Notes: a model not told the origin generated them from the sequence alone. Positions 21,015-32,439 are shown, numbered from the stretch's first letter. The stretch: DNA of 64,000 nt from Bettongia penicillata ogilbyi (GCA_023548195.1 JAJHZJ010000311.1:3053836-3117835); one strand, 5' to 3'. Numbers and translations are program-made.

Positions 21015-22400
21015 CTAGTCATCCAGTCAGTCAATAAAAATTTATTAAGTCCCTACTATGTACCAGGAACTATGCTTAGCACTGAGGATTCAAGGAAAGG
21101 CAAATGATAGTTCTTGCTCTCAAGGCACTCATGGTCTCATGGGAGAGACTAAATACAAGCAGCTATTTACAAACAAGATGTATACAAGATGAATTAGAGA
21201 TCATCAATAGAGGAAAGGCACTAGCGTTAAGGGCAACAGAAGTGTCTTCTTAAAGAAGATGAGATTTTAGCTGGAACTTGAAGGAAGCCAGGAGGCAGAG
21301 ATGAGGAAGGAGGGAATCTCAGACATGGAGGAATCCCTAGGAAAATATCCAGTGTCAGAAGATGGAGTATCTTGTTCAAAGACTGGTAAGGAGGCTGGTA
21401 TCACTGTTTAGAAGAGTTTGTTGGGGGAGAGGCCATAAGGTCTCAGCAAGTTAGAAAGCTAGGGAAATAATTTGTTAAGGTTATTGAATGCCAAATAGAG
21501 TATTTTATATCTGATCCTGGAAGTGATAGGGAGCCACTGGAATTTATTGAGTAGAGAAGGTGACATGGTCATAACTGCAGTTTAGAAGGGTCACTTTGTC
21601 AACTGAACGAAGAATAGATTGGAGTAATAGGGAGACTGAATAGCGGTCTACTATAGTAACTGAGGCATAAGATGACGAGGGCTCGCACCAGGATGAGTGG
21701 GTTGCCAGAGAAGAGAAGGAGACATAAGTGAGAAATATTACAAAGGCAAAATTGACAAGTCTTGACAACAGAGTAGATAGAGGGGGTGAAGGAAGGCAAG
21801 GGATTGAAGATGGCACTTAAGTTTTGAGCCTGGATGACCAGGAGGTGACTAGGAGGAAGATGGTACCCTAAATAGTAATAGGGAATTTAGAAAGAGGGGA
21901 GAATTTGTGGGTTCAGTTTTGGACATGCTGAGTTTCAGATCTATGGAACATCCAATTGGAAATATACAATAGGAAGTGGGAGATGCAAGATTAGAGGTCA
22001 GCAAAGAGGTTAGAGCTAGATAAGTAGAATTAGAGTCATCAACATAGAAATGATAATTCAATCTAAGGGGACTGATGAGATCACCGAATGAAATAGTATA
22101 GAGAGATAAGCCAAGAAGACCCAGGAGAGAGTCCTGAGCACACCCAGATGAAGATCCAGCAAGGGAAACTGAGGCAGAGTGGTCAGATTGGTAGGAAGAG
22201 ATCCAAGTGACAATTATGTCCGAAAACCTAGAGACAAGTTAGTATCAAGGAGAAGAGAGTGATCAACAGTGTCAAAGGCTGCAGAGAGGTCAAAGAGAAT
22301 GAGGACTGAGGAAGGTCATCAGGTCTGGCAACTGAGAGATAATAGGAACTTTAGAGAAAGTGGTTTCTGTTGAATGCACTATGATGGCCATGAGAGGAAA
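21015..22400 (-). pseudogene. L2 LINE, antisense, reverse transcriptase to 3' end
   Basis: The largest and best ordered L2 copy in the window, read on the minus strand. The terminus is at 21,015-21,180 ('aataaaaatttattaagtcc'). Two open segments survive. 21,849-22,061 contains Tyr-His-Phe-Tyr-Val-Asp-Asp-Ser, the catalytic reverse-transcriptase motif with Val for Ala, followed by a Leu-Ser-Met-Ser-Lys-Thr-Glu block typical of L2. 21,544-21,816 is the C-terminal region. Upstream, near 22,270, the Phe-Asp-Thr region is visible as the antisense of 'tgtcaaaggctgcagagagg'. The endonuclease and N-terminal part are absent, and frameshifts separate the open segments, so it is dead. Confidence 0.9.
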
Positions 22401-22589
22401 AACTTAAGACAATTTTAGTAAATAACTCCCATGAAGCATGGTAGAACACTTCAGTAGACAACCTTGCATCGAAGCAAAGTAGAAAATGCTTGTGTAGTAT
22501 AATTTAAGAAAGGCCAAGAAGAGCCCCTATCCAGAAGTCTGTCCCCTTCCCAGGGGCCAGCATGATCTAAATGACACTGTTGCAGACTC

Positions 22590-22710
22590 ACTCCAATCAT
22601 TCAATCAGTAAGCATGGATAAGTATCTGCTATATTACAGACACTGTAGGAGGATGGTCACACAAATACAAACCTGAGACAATCTCTCCCCCTAAAGAGAC
22701 TTGCAGTGTA
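22590..22710 (-). repeat. L2 LINE 3' terminus, antisense
   Basis: 'caatcattcaatcagtaagc', 'gtatctgctatattacagac', 'ctaaagagacttgcagtgta' match the reverse of the L2 end, decayed. Confidence 0.65.
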
Positions 22711-23632
22711 ACTGCGGGAGAGGGGAGTGTGATGTGAAACACATGGAGGAGCGGTAGCCAGGGGATGAGTTTTGGTCTAAGCAGCCACAAGGATAGTGAG
22801 TGGAGTCACAGGAAAAGAGATCGCCATGTCCGTGACCAAAGCCAAAACAAAAAGTGTAAAGCAGAGGGGTGGGCGCAGGATTGGCATACATGTGGCAACA
22901 AGGCAAATGGCAAGACGGATCGTCTTTGGTTTCCTGGTGATTGGTTAGTTGGGTTTAGAAGACTGGTCTGGACCTGCTAGATGAAGGTGAACTTTTTCCC
23001 CCATCCATCAGAACAGTTCAGCTTCATATTCCTATAGATTAAGCATTTTTCTCTTCAAGTGTCTTTAAAAAATGCAAATGCTCCTTAGAGAACTAATGCA
23101 ATGAGCCATTAACACCTTCATCTGAATTAGTTTAGATCGGATTCTCTTACCCCACACTAAGAAACCCTAAATCAGCACGAAAGCCCTGGGCGCCTCAGGA
23201 TTGAGGAGGAGCTGGTAGAAGGGAGGAAAAGGAAATGGACGAGAGGAGGGCCTTAGCCAAATTTCACCTCCTTCATAATTTTGCCTGGGGCTAGTCTTGT
23301 ACAGAGCCGTAATAAGAGGTCAATAAATCCGAAGCCATAGGCCCAGACATTCCTCTGTTTGATAAAGCTAACAATAATGCACTGGAGCTTATTGACAGAG
23401 CTTTCTCACTAAGTAAAACATCACAGAACTCTACACAAAGACAAGTAAAATGCTGAAGGAGCTAAAACCAATGAAGAAACTGGACATGTCAAAGACAAGA
23501 CTTGCCAGCTCAGAGACCAGTTATCATTTCACCCAGTGGCACGGCTTCACTAACTAGGTGCCTCATGGCATGAGGGATTTATACTTAAACGATAAAGAGA
23601 CTTCTGGACCCATTTTTTTTTTTTTTGTTATT
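22711..23632. other. Repeat-free stretch, candidate conserved non-coding DNA
   Basis: No repeat, gene or RNA recognised. The parts at about 23,035-23,160 and 23,290-23,450 are AT-rich, non-repetitive and complex, with motif-like words such as 'gaattagtttagat' and 'gataaagctaacaataatgc'. This texture is compatible with an enhancer, but conservation cannot be seen from one sequence. Confidence 0.25.
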
Positions 23633-23868
23633 GCCTAGTTATTTTTCAGTCGTGTCTGACTCTTCATGACCCTCCAGGGGGTTATCTTGGCAAAGATACT
23701 GGACTGGTTTCCCATTTCCTTCTCTGCTTCATTTTACAGAAAAGGAAACTGAGGCAAGTAGGGTTAAGTGACTTGCCCAGGGTCACACACCTAGGAAGTA
23801 TCTGAAGCCAGATTTGAACTTGGGAAGATGAATATTTCTAACTTCAGGCCCAGCACTGTATCCCTTCT
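23633..23868 (-). repeat. tRNA-derived marsupial SINE, antisense
   Basis: 'tttttcagtcgtgtctgact', 'gttatcttggcaaagatact', 'gggttaagtgacttgcccag'; a T14 run before 23,625 marks the poly(A) side. Confidence 0.93.
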
Positions 23869-24337
23869 GGACCCTTGCCAATCATCAATAGATTCCTATA
23901 CTGATAATCAATTTCTCCCATTCACTCCCTTGGCTAATAGAGTCAATGATATTATATAAGATTAACAGTAAATTAATCTGAGGTATAAAAATGATTTAAA
24001 ATAATAAAATGGCATATTTCCTAGATCTTTGATTTATGATCATATTTCCCCCAAAATATTCATACCTGTTATTTTATTTTATCCTCACAACAACCCAGTG
24101 AAGCAAGACAGGGATTTTCCCATACATAAATAAAACAAAACAAAGCAAAATAAAATTAGGAAAATTCGCCTTTAGGATTAGCCTTGAAAGTACATGGAGG
24201 GGGTGTTGTCACCTATGTAATTTGATTCTAAGGATATCCAGTATAGTTTTCTAAACAAAAATCTCCCCCACACACAAATAAAAATTGAGATATATGTAAA
24301 ATGCTTTGTATATCTTTGTTGTTCTTGTTATTTTTAT
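23869..24337. other. AT-rich unassigned DNA
   Basis: No family recognised. It includes an A-rich 'aaataaaacaaaacaaagca' run near 24,128, which may be an old poly(A) tail. Confidence 0.35.
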
Positions 24338-24557
24338 GGCTTAGTAATTTTTCAGTCTTTGTCTGGGGTCACTTTGTGACCCCATCCTCACCTTTTCTTG
24401 CCTTCCCCATTCATTTTACAGACGAGGAAACTAGGACAAACAGGGTTAAGTGACTTGCACAAGGTCACACAGCTAGTAAGTATCTGAAGCCGAATTTGAA
24501 CTCAGGTCATCCTGACTCCAAGCCACGCACTCTATCATCAGTTCCACCTAGCTGCCC
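24338..24557 (-). repeat. tRNA-derived marsupial SINE, antisense
   Basis: 'tttttcagtctttgtctggg', 'ttacagacgaggaaactagg', 'gggttaagtgacttgcacaa', head end 'ttccacctagctgcccc'. Confidence 0.9.
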
Positions 24558-24649
24558 CCTAACCTTAAAAAAAAAGAAAAACTATTTTAAAAACCTCACC
24601 TGAAGTGACTGTTACCTGAAATTCCACTTAGTCATCCTTATGTATTTGG

Positions 24650-24830
24650 TCCTATGATCTAAAGCTGCAATCAACTTTTAGAGATGATCTAAACCTAGTC
24701 CTTCATATTAGAAATGAAAAAACTGAGTTCAAAAGATCACATGACTTGCCCAAGGTCACATAGGTGATAAGTAGCAGATTCAGTTTTCAAAATGAGGTCT
24801 GCTGAGTTCAAACCCACTGATTTTGCCTTA
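24650..24830 (-). repeat. THER/MIR-type SINE, antisense
   Basis: 'ggtcctatgatctaaagctg', 'gagatgatctaaacctagtc', 'gacttgcccaaggtcacata', decayed. Confidence 0.75.
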
Positions 24831-26674
24831 TGCTATGGCCTCAAAGGGTAATTGAAATTAAGCCCTCCAAGAACAGAGAACCTGGTGAGTACTTATGGAG
24901 TAGAAAGTGCACCCAGGAGTGTGTGTGTTACAGGGGTGGAAAGCCTCTTAAACAAATGGGAACTGCAAAAGATACCTCCATTTCACAACTTCAAGCCAAG
25001 TGTGCCTCAGATTAAGTGATATATCCAAGATGATGTATCAGAAGGGAAGGTGGTTAAGTACAAGGGGATGGGGAGAAAGATGAATGGATTGGCACCAGTA
25101 TCCTGACCCTGCGTCCTGGTGTTTTCGTTGGAGAATCTGATCTTTTGGCAGACTTTCAATCAAGATCCCAAGAGAAGATCACAGAGTTAATGCAGAGAAG
25201 CAAACTGGAGCTGGGCTGATAAATGGGTAACAACTGAACTACATGAAGTGAAGCTGTCCCAGGAAAACACCCATCTGAAGGGAAAGAAACCATTCCCTTA
25301 AAACCCCAGGGGAAAAAAACTCTTTGGAAATGAATGCTGTGACGTCAGCTCTGGCATCAAGAAAACCCTTTCGCCTTTTCCCCAGTAACTCCAACATTAA
25401 CCAGCTATGGAAAACCAGCTTAAAATAGTCTCTATCCCTCAGCGGAGGCTGCTGAATGAATATTAAGCTCTTTCAGTATGAGAACTTGTTTGTTGGAAAT
25501 CAGGTGCAATTTGAGCTTTCCTAGACATGGTTCGTGCTGACGCTCAGCTCTGATTTTAGCCTTTCTAGTTGGATTGGAACATAGGAATTGTTTATCAAGA
25601 TAAAATAAGTCCAGTGATGAAACGGGAACATCCTGACTAGCCAGCTCTGAAACACTCAGCACTCAGGAGGGCCTTGAGCAGACAGCCAGAAACCGAGTTA
25701 AATACAGAAGAACTGAATTTAGAAGGAGACGGCAAGGAAAATAGACAATCCCAGCCACCTCACTCAGAGCCATCACCAGGAATTTTTACATCTATGACAA
25801 GTACCACAAAACTTGCCCAGGGTAACTGAGGTGGATCTAATCCTCATTTCGGGGAGGGGACAGTGAGACAGAAAACCTGAGACTCTGGCATTGGGTTACA
25901 ATTAGGGAGGCCACTTTTTGGGAGGAGGAAAATGAAAGTGGGAATGGGGAAGTTCACCCCAGACCACGGTCAGGTAGCTTCTTATTTTATTTTATTCTTA
26001 TTTATAATGTATTTTATTCTTCAGTCTTTTTAATTTTCTCTTAGCTATCCTTTCTAGCAATGCACTGGACTGTGCTGCTCCATGATATTGGAGAAATGCA
26101 GGTGCTATCCGTGTCCTTTCGTTTTGACACCCTCTGAATTTGGTGCTATGAGGCAAAGATCTGGCTGCCCTGTCCTAGTTAGGGCTTTGACCTCACTAGA
26201 AGCCCAGCAGGCAGATGGATTGGTCTCTTTATAAATTATCTGGGGCAAATTTTATGTCCTAGACCACTTTCCTCCATTCTCAGTCCCTAAAAATGGTCCC
26301 AACCTTTATCTTCTATAAGCTAAAAGCTCATTTTATATTTGTCTATAGAGATGAGCAGTCCTAGTCTGAGATCAATTCCCTTATGGCCATGAAAGAAATA
26401 GAGGGAGGTCTTTAGTGCATTGGGTGGAATGACATGGCTGACTATTATACAGAATATGAGGGCATGGAAAGCTTGTGATCTGTCCCAGTGGAGGGAGCAG
26501 GCATATTGATGGGATGGAAAAACCATTTAGGAGTCTAAGTAATACACTGAAGCAAAATTGAATTAGAAGGGTGATCTGCTGCTGATATATTTCTATCTAA
26601 ATCCAATGTTAGACCCATGCTGATTATATTCTGTTGGTAGTATTTATGTCGTATTTATTAGACAAGGAGCATGG
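24831..26674. other. Longest mostly repeat-free stretch
   Basis: About 1.8 kb without a family that I recognise and without a credible exon. Open frames at 24,830-25,015 (plus), 25,432-25,662 (minus) and 26,320-26,526 (minus) are short and lack domains. A consensus CRE lies inside it. This is a candidate for intronic or intergenic regulatory DNA. Confidence 0.35.
25340..25347. promoter_or_regulatory. Consensus cAMP response element (TGACGTCA)
   Basis: A perfect 8-base palindromic CREB/ATF site in CpG-poor, repeat-free DNA, followed at once by 'gctctggcatcaag'. Survival of the central CpG is slightly notable, but a single 8-mer arises by chance at this scale. No promoter elements or gene start are seen beside it. 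Confidence 0.35.
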
Positions 26675-26880
26675 CTGAAGGGGGTTGGTGACACATGGAT
26701 AGAGTATCAGGCCTGGAGTCAGGAGGATGTGAGTTTAAATCCAGTCTCAGAGACTGTGTGACCCTGGGCAAGTCCCTTAACACTGTTTGCCTCAGTTTCC
26801 TCATCTGTGAAATGAGCAAGAGAAGGAAATGGCAAATCACTCTAGTATCTTTGCCAAGGAAACCCCAAATGAGTTCATGG
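26675..26880 (+). repeat. tRNA-derived marsupial SINE
   Basis: 'gaggatgtgagtttaaatcc', 'ctgtgtgaccctgggcaagt', 'gaaggaaatggcaaatcact', 'ctttgccaaggaaaccccaa'. It ends abruptly at the next SINE. Confidence 0.92.
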
Positions 26881-26882
26881 TT

Positions 26883-27040
26883 GGATACACATGGCATGGT
26901 AGATAGAACACTGAACCTAGAGTCAGAAAGACCTGGGTATGAGTCTTACCTCAGACGCTTATCAACCATATCACTTGGAGTAAGTTCTTTAAATATTCTG
27001 AGCCTCAGTATCCTCATCTGTCAAAGTTGAGTTCTGCATT
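26883..27040 (+). repeat. MIR/THER-type SINE
   Basis: 'acatggcatggtagatagaa', 'acctagagtcagaaagacct', 'ctgagcctcagtatcctcat'. Sense copy directly following another SINE. Confidence 0.82.
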
Positions 27041-27556
27041 TAACCTTTGATCCTTTTATCTATGTTATACAGGGAGTACCTTTCTACTCTCTTTTGGGGA
27101 GAGATGAACCAAACCTAAACTTTAATGGATGTCCCTCTGGAGCTTTGGTGTTGGTGGCCTCAGGATCACCCCATAACATGCATCAGCTTCCAAAGGGCAG
27201 GGTAACACCTAGGGAACTTTCTTTGTAAAAGGGCCTAGGACAACACTGACACACAAACAAACATTTAATACAGATTTTGATGGCGGGGGGAGGAGGGGAG
27301 AGAATGAAGAGTATGAGAAATTCCTAAGAAGGGAGACTATGTCTTCTGGAATAACCTCACACAGGCCCTAGTACAGTGTGGAAGCATGCATGTGCCTTCA
27401 AAATGCATCCTAAAATGAAGGGAATCCTTCCTAGAATCTCTGCAGCAGGACAGTGGTCACCAGCTCTAGGGCAGCAGCCAATCTTCTTTCAAAACCAGAA
27501 GGGGACAGTCTCTACCCTGAAGCAGTTTACAATATGCCATATTTAAAATAAGGAGC
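27041..27556. other. Unassigned, apparently single-copy DNA
   Basis: No repeat or gene recognised; a G-rich 'ggcggggggaggaggggaga' run lies near 27,283. Confidence 0.35.
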
Positions 27557-27720
27557 AAGCATAAGAATTTAAAGCTGAACATTAGTAAACATCTAGTCCA
27601 ATCTCCTCATTTTATAGATGGGGAAACAGAGAAGAGAAGTGATTTCCTCAAGGTCATACTGATTGTGTTAAAGCTGGGACTCAGACCCTGATCTTCTAAT
27701 TCTTCATTTCAGTATTCTTT
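27557..27720 (-). repeat. THER/MIR-type SINE, antisense
   Basis: 'aaacatctagtccaatctcc', 'tcattttatagatggggaaa', 'gtgatttcctcaaggtcata'. A short sense-strand scrap of the same class ('gctctagatctatgatccta') follows near 27,968. Confidence 0.85.
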
Positions 27721-27999
27721 CCTCAATTTGCTTTAGCCATGCCTGGATACAGGCGGATGGACTCAAAGACCCTTGACCCCTGAAGAGATATCCTAGCCTG
27801 AATACTTCATTATTCAGTGACTTCTGAAGGTTGTTTTCCCTGTGATCCAGGAATGGACTTAGGAACTCCTCTATTTTCCCTCTCCTCAATTGCAGAATTT
27901 AATGGCAACCTCCCTGGGCCACAGTTTACTCCTCTTGAGAAAAGATTGGCTTTTGCGGTCTCTGTCAGCTCTAGATCTATGATCCTAAATCCAGAACAC

Positions 28000-28604
28000 A
28001 CAGATTTCTAAGACCTTTGGTAACATTTAGGCTTACCACACCTTTCATTTGACTTTATGCCAAGTAAAATATGTCCCTTCGTGACTTCAGAATACTGCCC
28101 TCTGCACCTCACCATCCTTCTGCTGAGAAGGATCCTGGGATACCCATCAGTTACCTGTCCATCTGCTGTGCGGAGGCTAATGCACTAGCTGCTTGCTTTA
28201 ACACTGACGGAGAGTGTCTCCGACTAATAATTATGATTGATTCTGTTTTCCACCCTTTGTCAAGGCAGGGTGTGCCTGGAATTTAAACAGCCCCCATTCT
28301 CTGACATTCCTCAATGCCCATCTGTTCCTCTGTCTCTCTCAGATCCTCTGGTTATAATGATGAACTCGTCCAGCGCTCTGAACAATCTATTAATAAATAA
28401 CCATCCCAGAGATTACACAGTCTAATTAACAGAAACATGGCATTAAACAACATGTCAATGAATGGCAGAGAAAGGAATGGACTTTTCACATCTCTTTACT
28501 CACAGGGCATCCTAACTATGTGAAAGGAAGCAGTTAGCTTGCCTACCTGAGCTCATGAGCAGCCTTGTTAGAGAGGGAAAATGCCCCAGATACACAGATA
28601 ACAG
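28000..28604. other. Repeat-free stretch, candidate conserved non-coding DNA
   Basis: No repeat or exon recognised. 28,215-28,450 has several homeodomain-type TAAT cores ('actaataattatgattgatt', 'tctattaataaataacc', 'gtctaattaacag') in complex sequence. Function is an inference that needs alignment. Confidence 0.25.
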
Positions 28605-28718
28605 AGATGGGGAGGAGAAAGAAAGAGAGGGAAAGAGAGGAAGAGGGGAAAGAGAGTGAAAGAGAAAGGAGAGGGGGGAAGAGAAAAAGAGAGAAGGGAA
28701 AGAGAAGAGAGGGAGAAC
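28605..28718 (+). repeat. Polypurine (GA-rich) tract
   Basis: About 110 bases of almost pure purine with irregular GAGA and GGAA units. The opposite strand reads as a Ser/Leu/Phe/Pro-rich open frame, which is a composition artefact. Confidence 0.92.
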
Positions 28719-29709
28719 CATGAAAATACAAGGAAGTTTCTTGGGTTAGTAGCAGCTGCCAGTATCTTCTACAGAAGCATTGCTAGGTGGGTGTCTGGTC
28801 GAAGCCTAAGCATGGGTGGGTGGAAGAAACCATCAAATTGACGTGAGTTAAGAACTGAGGGTTATTTTGAATTCCTCCTTTCATTTTCCATTTCAGCACC
28901 CCCTTTTTTCTTAAAAAAAAAAACCAACTTGTTTTCAATTGGCTTGGGAGAGAAAAGTAGAAGGGGGAGGATTATTTGGACTGGAAGATCCCAAGGATAA
29001 TCAACTCACTAGGAAGCCATCTGTTTTGGACCATTTCCATGCAATCCCACCTTGAAGCAGGGGGGTGGACAAGATGACCTCTTGAGGCCAGAGCAGTTTG
29101 GGGATTTGAGGATATAAGAATTCCATGCCAACATGGCCAGGAGGAAAACTTGTAGTCATGGCAACCATGTAATTCAGAGCTTCTGCCATGTGAGTGGGTG
29201 GTCCTGGTGGGTATTGAAATTTGAGGTTCAGGGAGGGAAAGACACAAATGCAGGAGAGATCAAGGTATCAGTAAAACAGGCCTACTGTGGAGCATTAAGC
29301 CCCTGCCCATCAGAGCTCTTGGTGCAGAACATGGCTGCCAATATTTTTACTCTTCTTAGGGGGATGGACTGCTAGGTGATAAAAAGAAGATTCTATTGGG
29401 TCATGTGGGAAAAAAATTAGGGTAGGAATGTGGCAACAATGGAACCAAAGGGGACCTGTCTGGCCATGGTATATGGAATATTTCATTTTGATTTGACTTT
29501 CTCTTAGGGGTAAAGGGGAAAGGAGGCATTCATTCAAGGGGGTAGAAAAATTCATTTTCTGATATTAAAAGGCCCACAATTATTAACTCTGTATATGCAA
29601 GACAGGGAAGGGGGCCCCTTGCAATGGATTTTCAGGACTTGATATGCTTTACCCACTTATATTTGTCAGTATCATGTCTCCAAGCTTCTACCATCCACCC
29701 ATCATTTTG
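28719..29709. other. Unassigned, mostly single-copy DNA
   Basis: Overlapping short open frames on both strands have no domain. 'ggggtggacaagatgacctc' near 29,060 could be a scrap of a CR1/L3 terminus. Confidence 0.35.
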
Positions 29710-29908
29710 AAATCATACAGTCTAGTGCTAAAGGGGGCCTTACAGATGACCCAATTCAACTCCCTCATTTGACTAATGAGAAAAAATGAGGCCTAGAGGG
29801 TAGAAATGACTTGCTCAAGGTCCCATAGGTAGTAAGAGACAGAGCTGGAATTTGAACTCGGGTCCCTTGCTTCCTAGTGCAGTGTTCTTCCCATTATGCT
29901 CCAGAATT
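29710..29908 (-). repeat. THER/MIR-type SINE, antisense
   Basis: 'gggccttacagatgacccaa', 'atgaggcctagagggtagaa', 'atgacttgctcaaggtccca', 'ggaatttgaactcgggtccc'. Confidence 0.88.
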
Positions 29909-31139
29909 CTATCTGTGACTCTTAGTCTCCCCCTAAGCAGGCTAAGAGGATGCCTGCAGTGTATGCCATCCAGCAAACCCACTGACAGATTCTCCTGAAT
30001 CTCACTGAGCAATGGAGTATATTCCCTTCCTTTCCAGCTCACTACCTGATTTCTACTAGGCCCACTGCCTGATTCATTCCTTTCCCGAGGGTTCATGGCC
30101 AGGGCTCTTTGGCCTAGCAGCAGCTCACTCAGTAGTGAAGCGTGAAGGGCCTCCTCAGCCCTCAGTGCCCAGGGATACAGTGGAGACCCTGCCAAGATAG
30201 CTGGCAGAAAGAAAAGCCCACTAATCCCATAAAAGGAAAATAAGCCAGATTTTAACTCAAACAATATTCAAAATGCCCAGGGACAGAGACAGGCTAATGT
30301 TTTCTTAAATGCTCTCCCACTGAACCTCCTATCTGTCCATCTGTCCTCTGGCCTGCCTGCTGATCAAATTCCTAGTGTGGAGTAAATAAAGGTCTCCCTG
30401 ATCATCACAAAGTCCTTCTTCCCTTTCCCTCCTGCCCTCCTCCACCTTTCATCTCCTGTCGTTTTGGCCTGGCCTCCATCTTCCCCCCCACCCTCCCATG
30501 CCTCTGCCTCCTTTCCCTACCCCCTTTCTTATTGCCTTTATCTCTTTTTCCCTTTTTCCTAGTTCCATTCCCAGGCTCAGGCCTTCATAATGACTTAATC
30601 TTCCCAACAGGGTGACAAGTCGATGAATCGGAGGCAGGGGCTTTTTTTTTCCCTCCCTACACTCCAGATTCATTTGAAGATTTCTCTCAGATGCGGCACT
30701 AAACCCCTAGATTCAATTTCCCTTTGACATAATAACCGAATTAGTCTCATATTGTCATACATAAATTACTAGCCAGCTCTGGTGTCACCAGAGGGAGAGA
30801 GAGAGAGAGAAAGGGAGGAGTGAGAATCCAGAGAAGGTATGATGCTGACAAGTCGAGTAACTGAATAACAATCAGAGACCAGGAGGGCAACAGCTAATCA
30901 GAGCTGACAAACGGAGAATATTCAGGCTACATCAGAGGTAAAGATTATTTACCTTTTTCCCTCGTGCCCTTGGCCATTAAGATGTCATCATGGGAAGTTG
31001 CACCTTGCAGGAGATTCACGCATCTAAATATCTTCCCTGTTAAGTAATGCTCTGTTTGTGAAGATTGCCTACAGAGGAAATGCCATTTAATAGAGCATCC
31101 TCACAGCCCAGCAAGGTTGAACAGATTCCGTAGACGCTG
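29909..31139. other. Repeat-poor stretch, candidate conserved non-coding DNA at 30.69-31.10 kb
   Basis: The first part holds a minus-strand open frame (29,815-30,264) that begins at TTG and ends in a SINE, so I do not call it a gene. 30,420-30,560 is pyrimidine-rich. About 30,690-31,100 is free of repeats except a short GAGA run at 30,793. It is rich in motif-like words such as 'aaccgaattagtctc', 'gaataacaatcag', 'aaagattatttac' and 'ccatttaatagagc'. Enhancer function is a guess. Confidence 0.3.
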
Positions 31140-31297
31140 TCTACTAGAGGCAATACACAAGCTTTGGGCCCAGCCATACAGACTAACTTGCTGTGTATCC
31201 CTGGGCAAATCAGTTCCTCTCTTTGGGTCCCTGTCTCCTTGCCTGTAAAATGAAGAGATTAGACCACATGGCCTCTAAGGTCCTTCCTGCACACTTT
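31140..31297 (+). repeat. THER/MIR-type SINE
   Basis: 'ctgtgtatccctgggcaaat', 'ctccttgcctgtaaaatgaa', 'gagattagaccacatggcct'. Confidence 0.82.
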
Positions 31298-31424
31298 GGC
31301 CATGTCACTGGCCTTTCCAATTTGCAGAGATGTGATTTCCAACACAAAAAATGACCCTTGTCTATTCATAAAAAGCAAGTTGCATTGTGGACCAGGTTAC
31401 GATGAGATTTCTTCTTTTAGCTCA

Positions 31425-32078
31425 ATTTTTTAACATTTTTATTTAAAGTTTCGAGTTCCAAATGCTATCCTTCTCTTCTTCCCTCCCCTTTCCCCTTCCT
31501 GAGATGGTAAGCAATCAGATATAGGTTATAAGTGTGCAATTATGTAAAACATTTCCATATTAATCATTTTGTACAGGGAATAAAATGGGATGATGTACTA
31601 GAAATAAGATGGGAATAAAAGAAAAAAATGAAAGAAAATGAAAAATAGTATGCTTCAGTCTGTAGCCAATCAATATCAGTTCTTTTTCTGGAGGCAACTA
31701 GTAGGCTTCATCATTCATCCTTTGGAGTTGTCTTGGACCATTGTATTGCTGAGAATAGCTAAGTCATTCATAGTTCTTCATTGAATGATATTGTTGTTAC
31801 TGTGTACAATGTTCTCCTGGTTCTGCTCACTTCACCGTGGATCAGTTTCAAATAAATTTTCCAAGTTTTTTCTGAAATCATCCTGTTTGCCATTTCTTAC
31901 AGCACAATAATATTCCATTGCAATCATATACTACAGCTTGTTGAATCATTCCCTAATTGATGGGCATCCTTTTGATCACCAATTTTTAGCTGCCACAAAA
32001 AGAGCTGCTATAAATATTTTTGTACAAATAAGTCCTTTTCCTTTTTTGATTGTCTTTGGGATCTAGACCTAGCAGTGG
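31425..32078 (-). mobile_element. L1 LINE 3' end, antisense
   Basis: Starts with the antisense tail ('aacatttttatttaaagttt'), then 'gagatggtaagcaatcagat', 'ataggttataagtgtgcaat', 'tgttctcctggttctgctca', and reaches 'taattgatgggcatcctttt'. It extends about 100 bases further 5' in the element ('ttttagctgccacaaaaaga'). Same lineage as the L1 at 15.2 kb, opposite strand. Confidence 0.9.
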
Positions 32079-32079
32079 C

Positions 32080-32305
32080 TGTTGTTGTTTGTCCTTCGTT
32101 CTCGAAGAGAACCATGACATCAAGATGATGGCATGACTTGCAGTTGACTGATTTGAGGGAGAGAGGGCTGTGCAAGATCTCCAACTTCACTTTGTTCTGC
32201 TGAACCATCTGGATCCAGGCTAGGTTAAAGGGTGTGCACAGTTTTATAGCCCTTTGGACACACTTAGGATGAAATTTCTGGGTCAACTCTTGAGTAGACA
32301 TTGGA
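32080..32305 (-). repeat. RTE-tail SINE, antisense
   Basis: Begins with 'gttgtttgtccttcgttctc' then 'gaagagaaccatgacatcaa', the antisense of a tail shared with the RTE-type LINE end near 52.86 kb. The body ('ctccaacttcactttgttct', 'gctgaaccatctggatccag') is non-coding. It abuts the L1 end directly. Confidence 0.65.
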
Positions 32306-32439
32306 GTAGAGAGCAAAGAAAGACCTGAATTGAGACAGCAACCCAAAGAACAGACTCATCTAAGGCAAATTTAAGCATAGATGCCTAGCGCCTGCAGTCG
32401 CAAGGAATTCCAACCAATTTAGCAAGTCTGACTTGAGTG

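Noticed and set aside
28512..28731. Ser/Phe/Pro-rich membrane-like proteins on the minus strand
   Set aside because: Two frames of the same polypurine tract, so composition alone explains them.
29815..30264. 149-codon minus-strand open frame
   Set aside because: It starts at TTG, not ATG, and its last third lies in an antisense THER SINE. No domain seen.
30781..30800. CTCF-like word 'caccagagggag'
   Set aside because: Only a partial match to the CTCF core, running into a GAGA tract.
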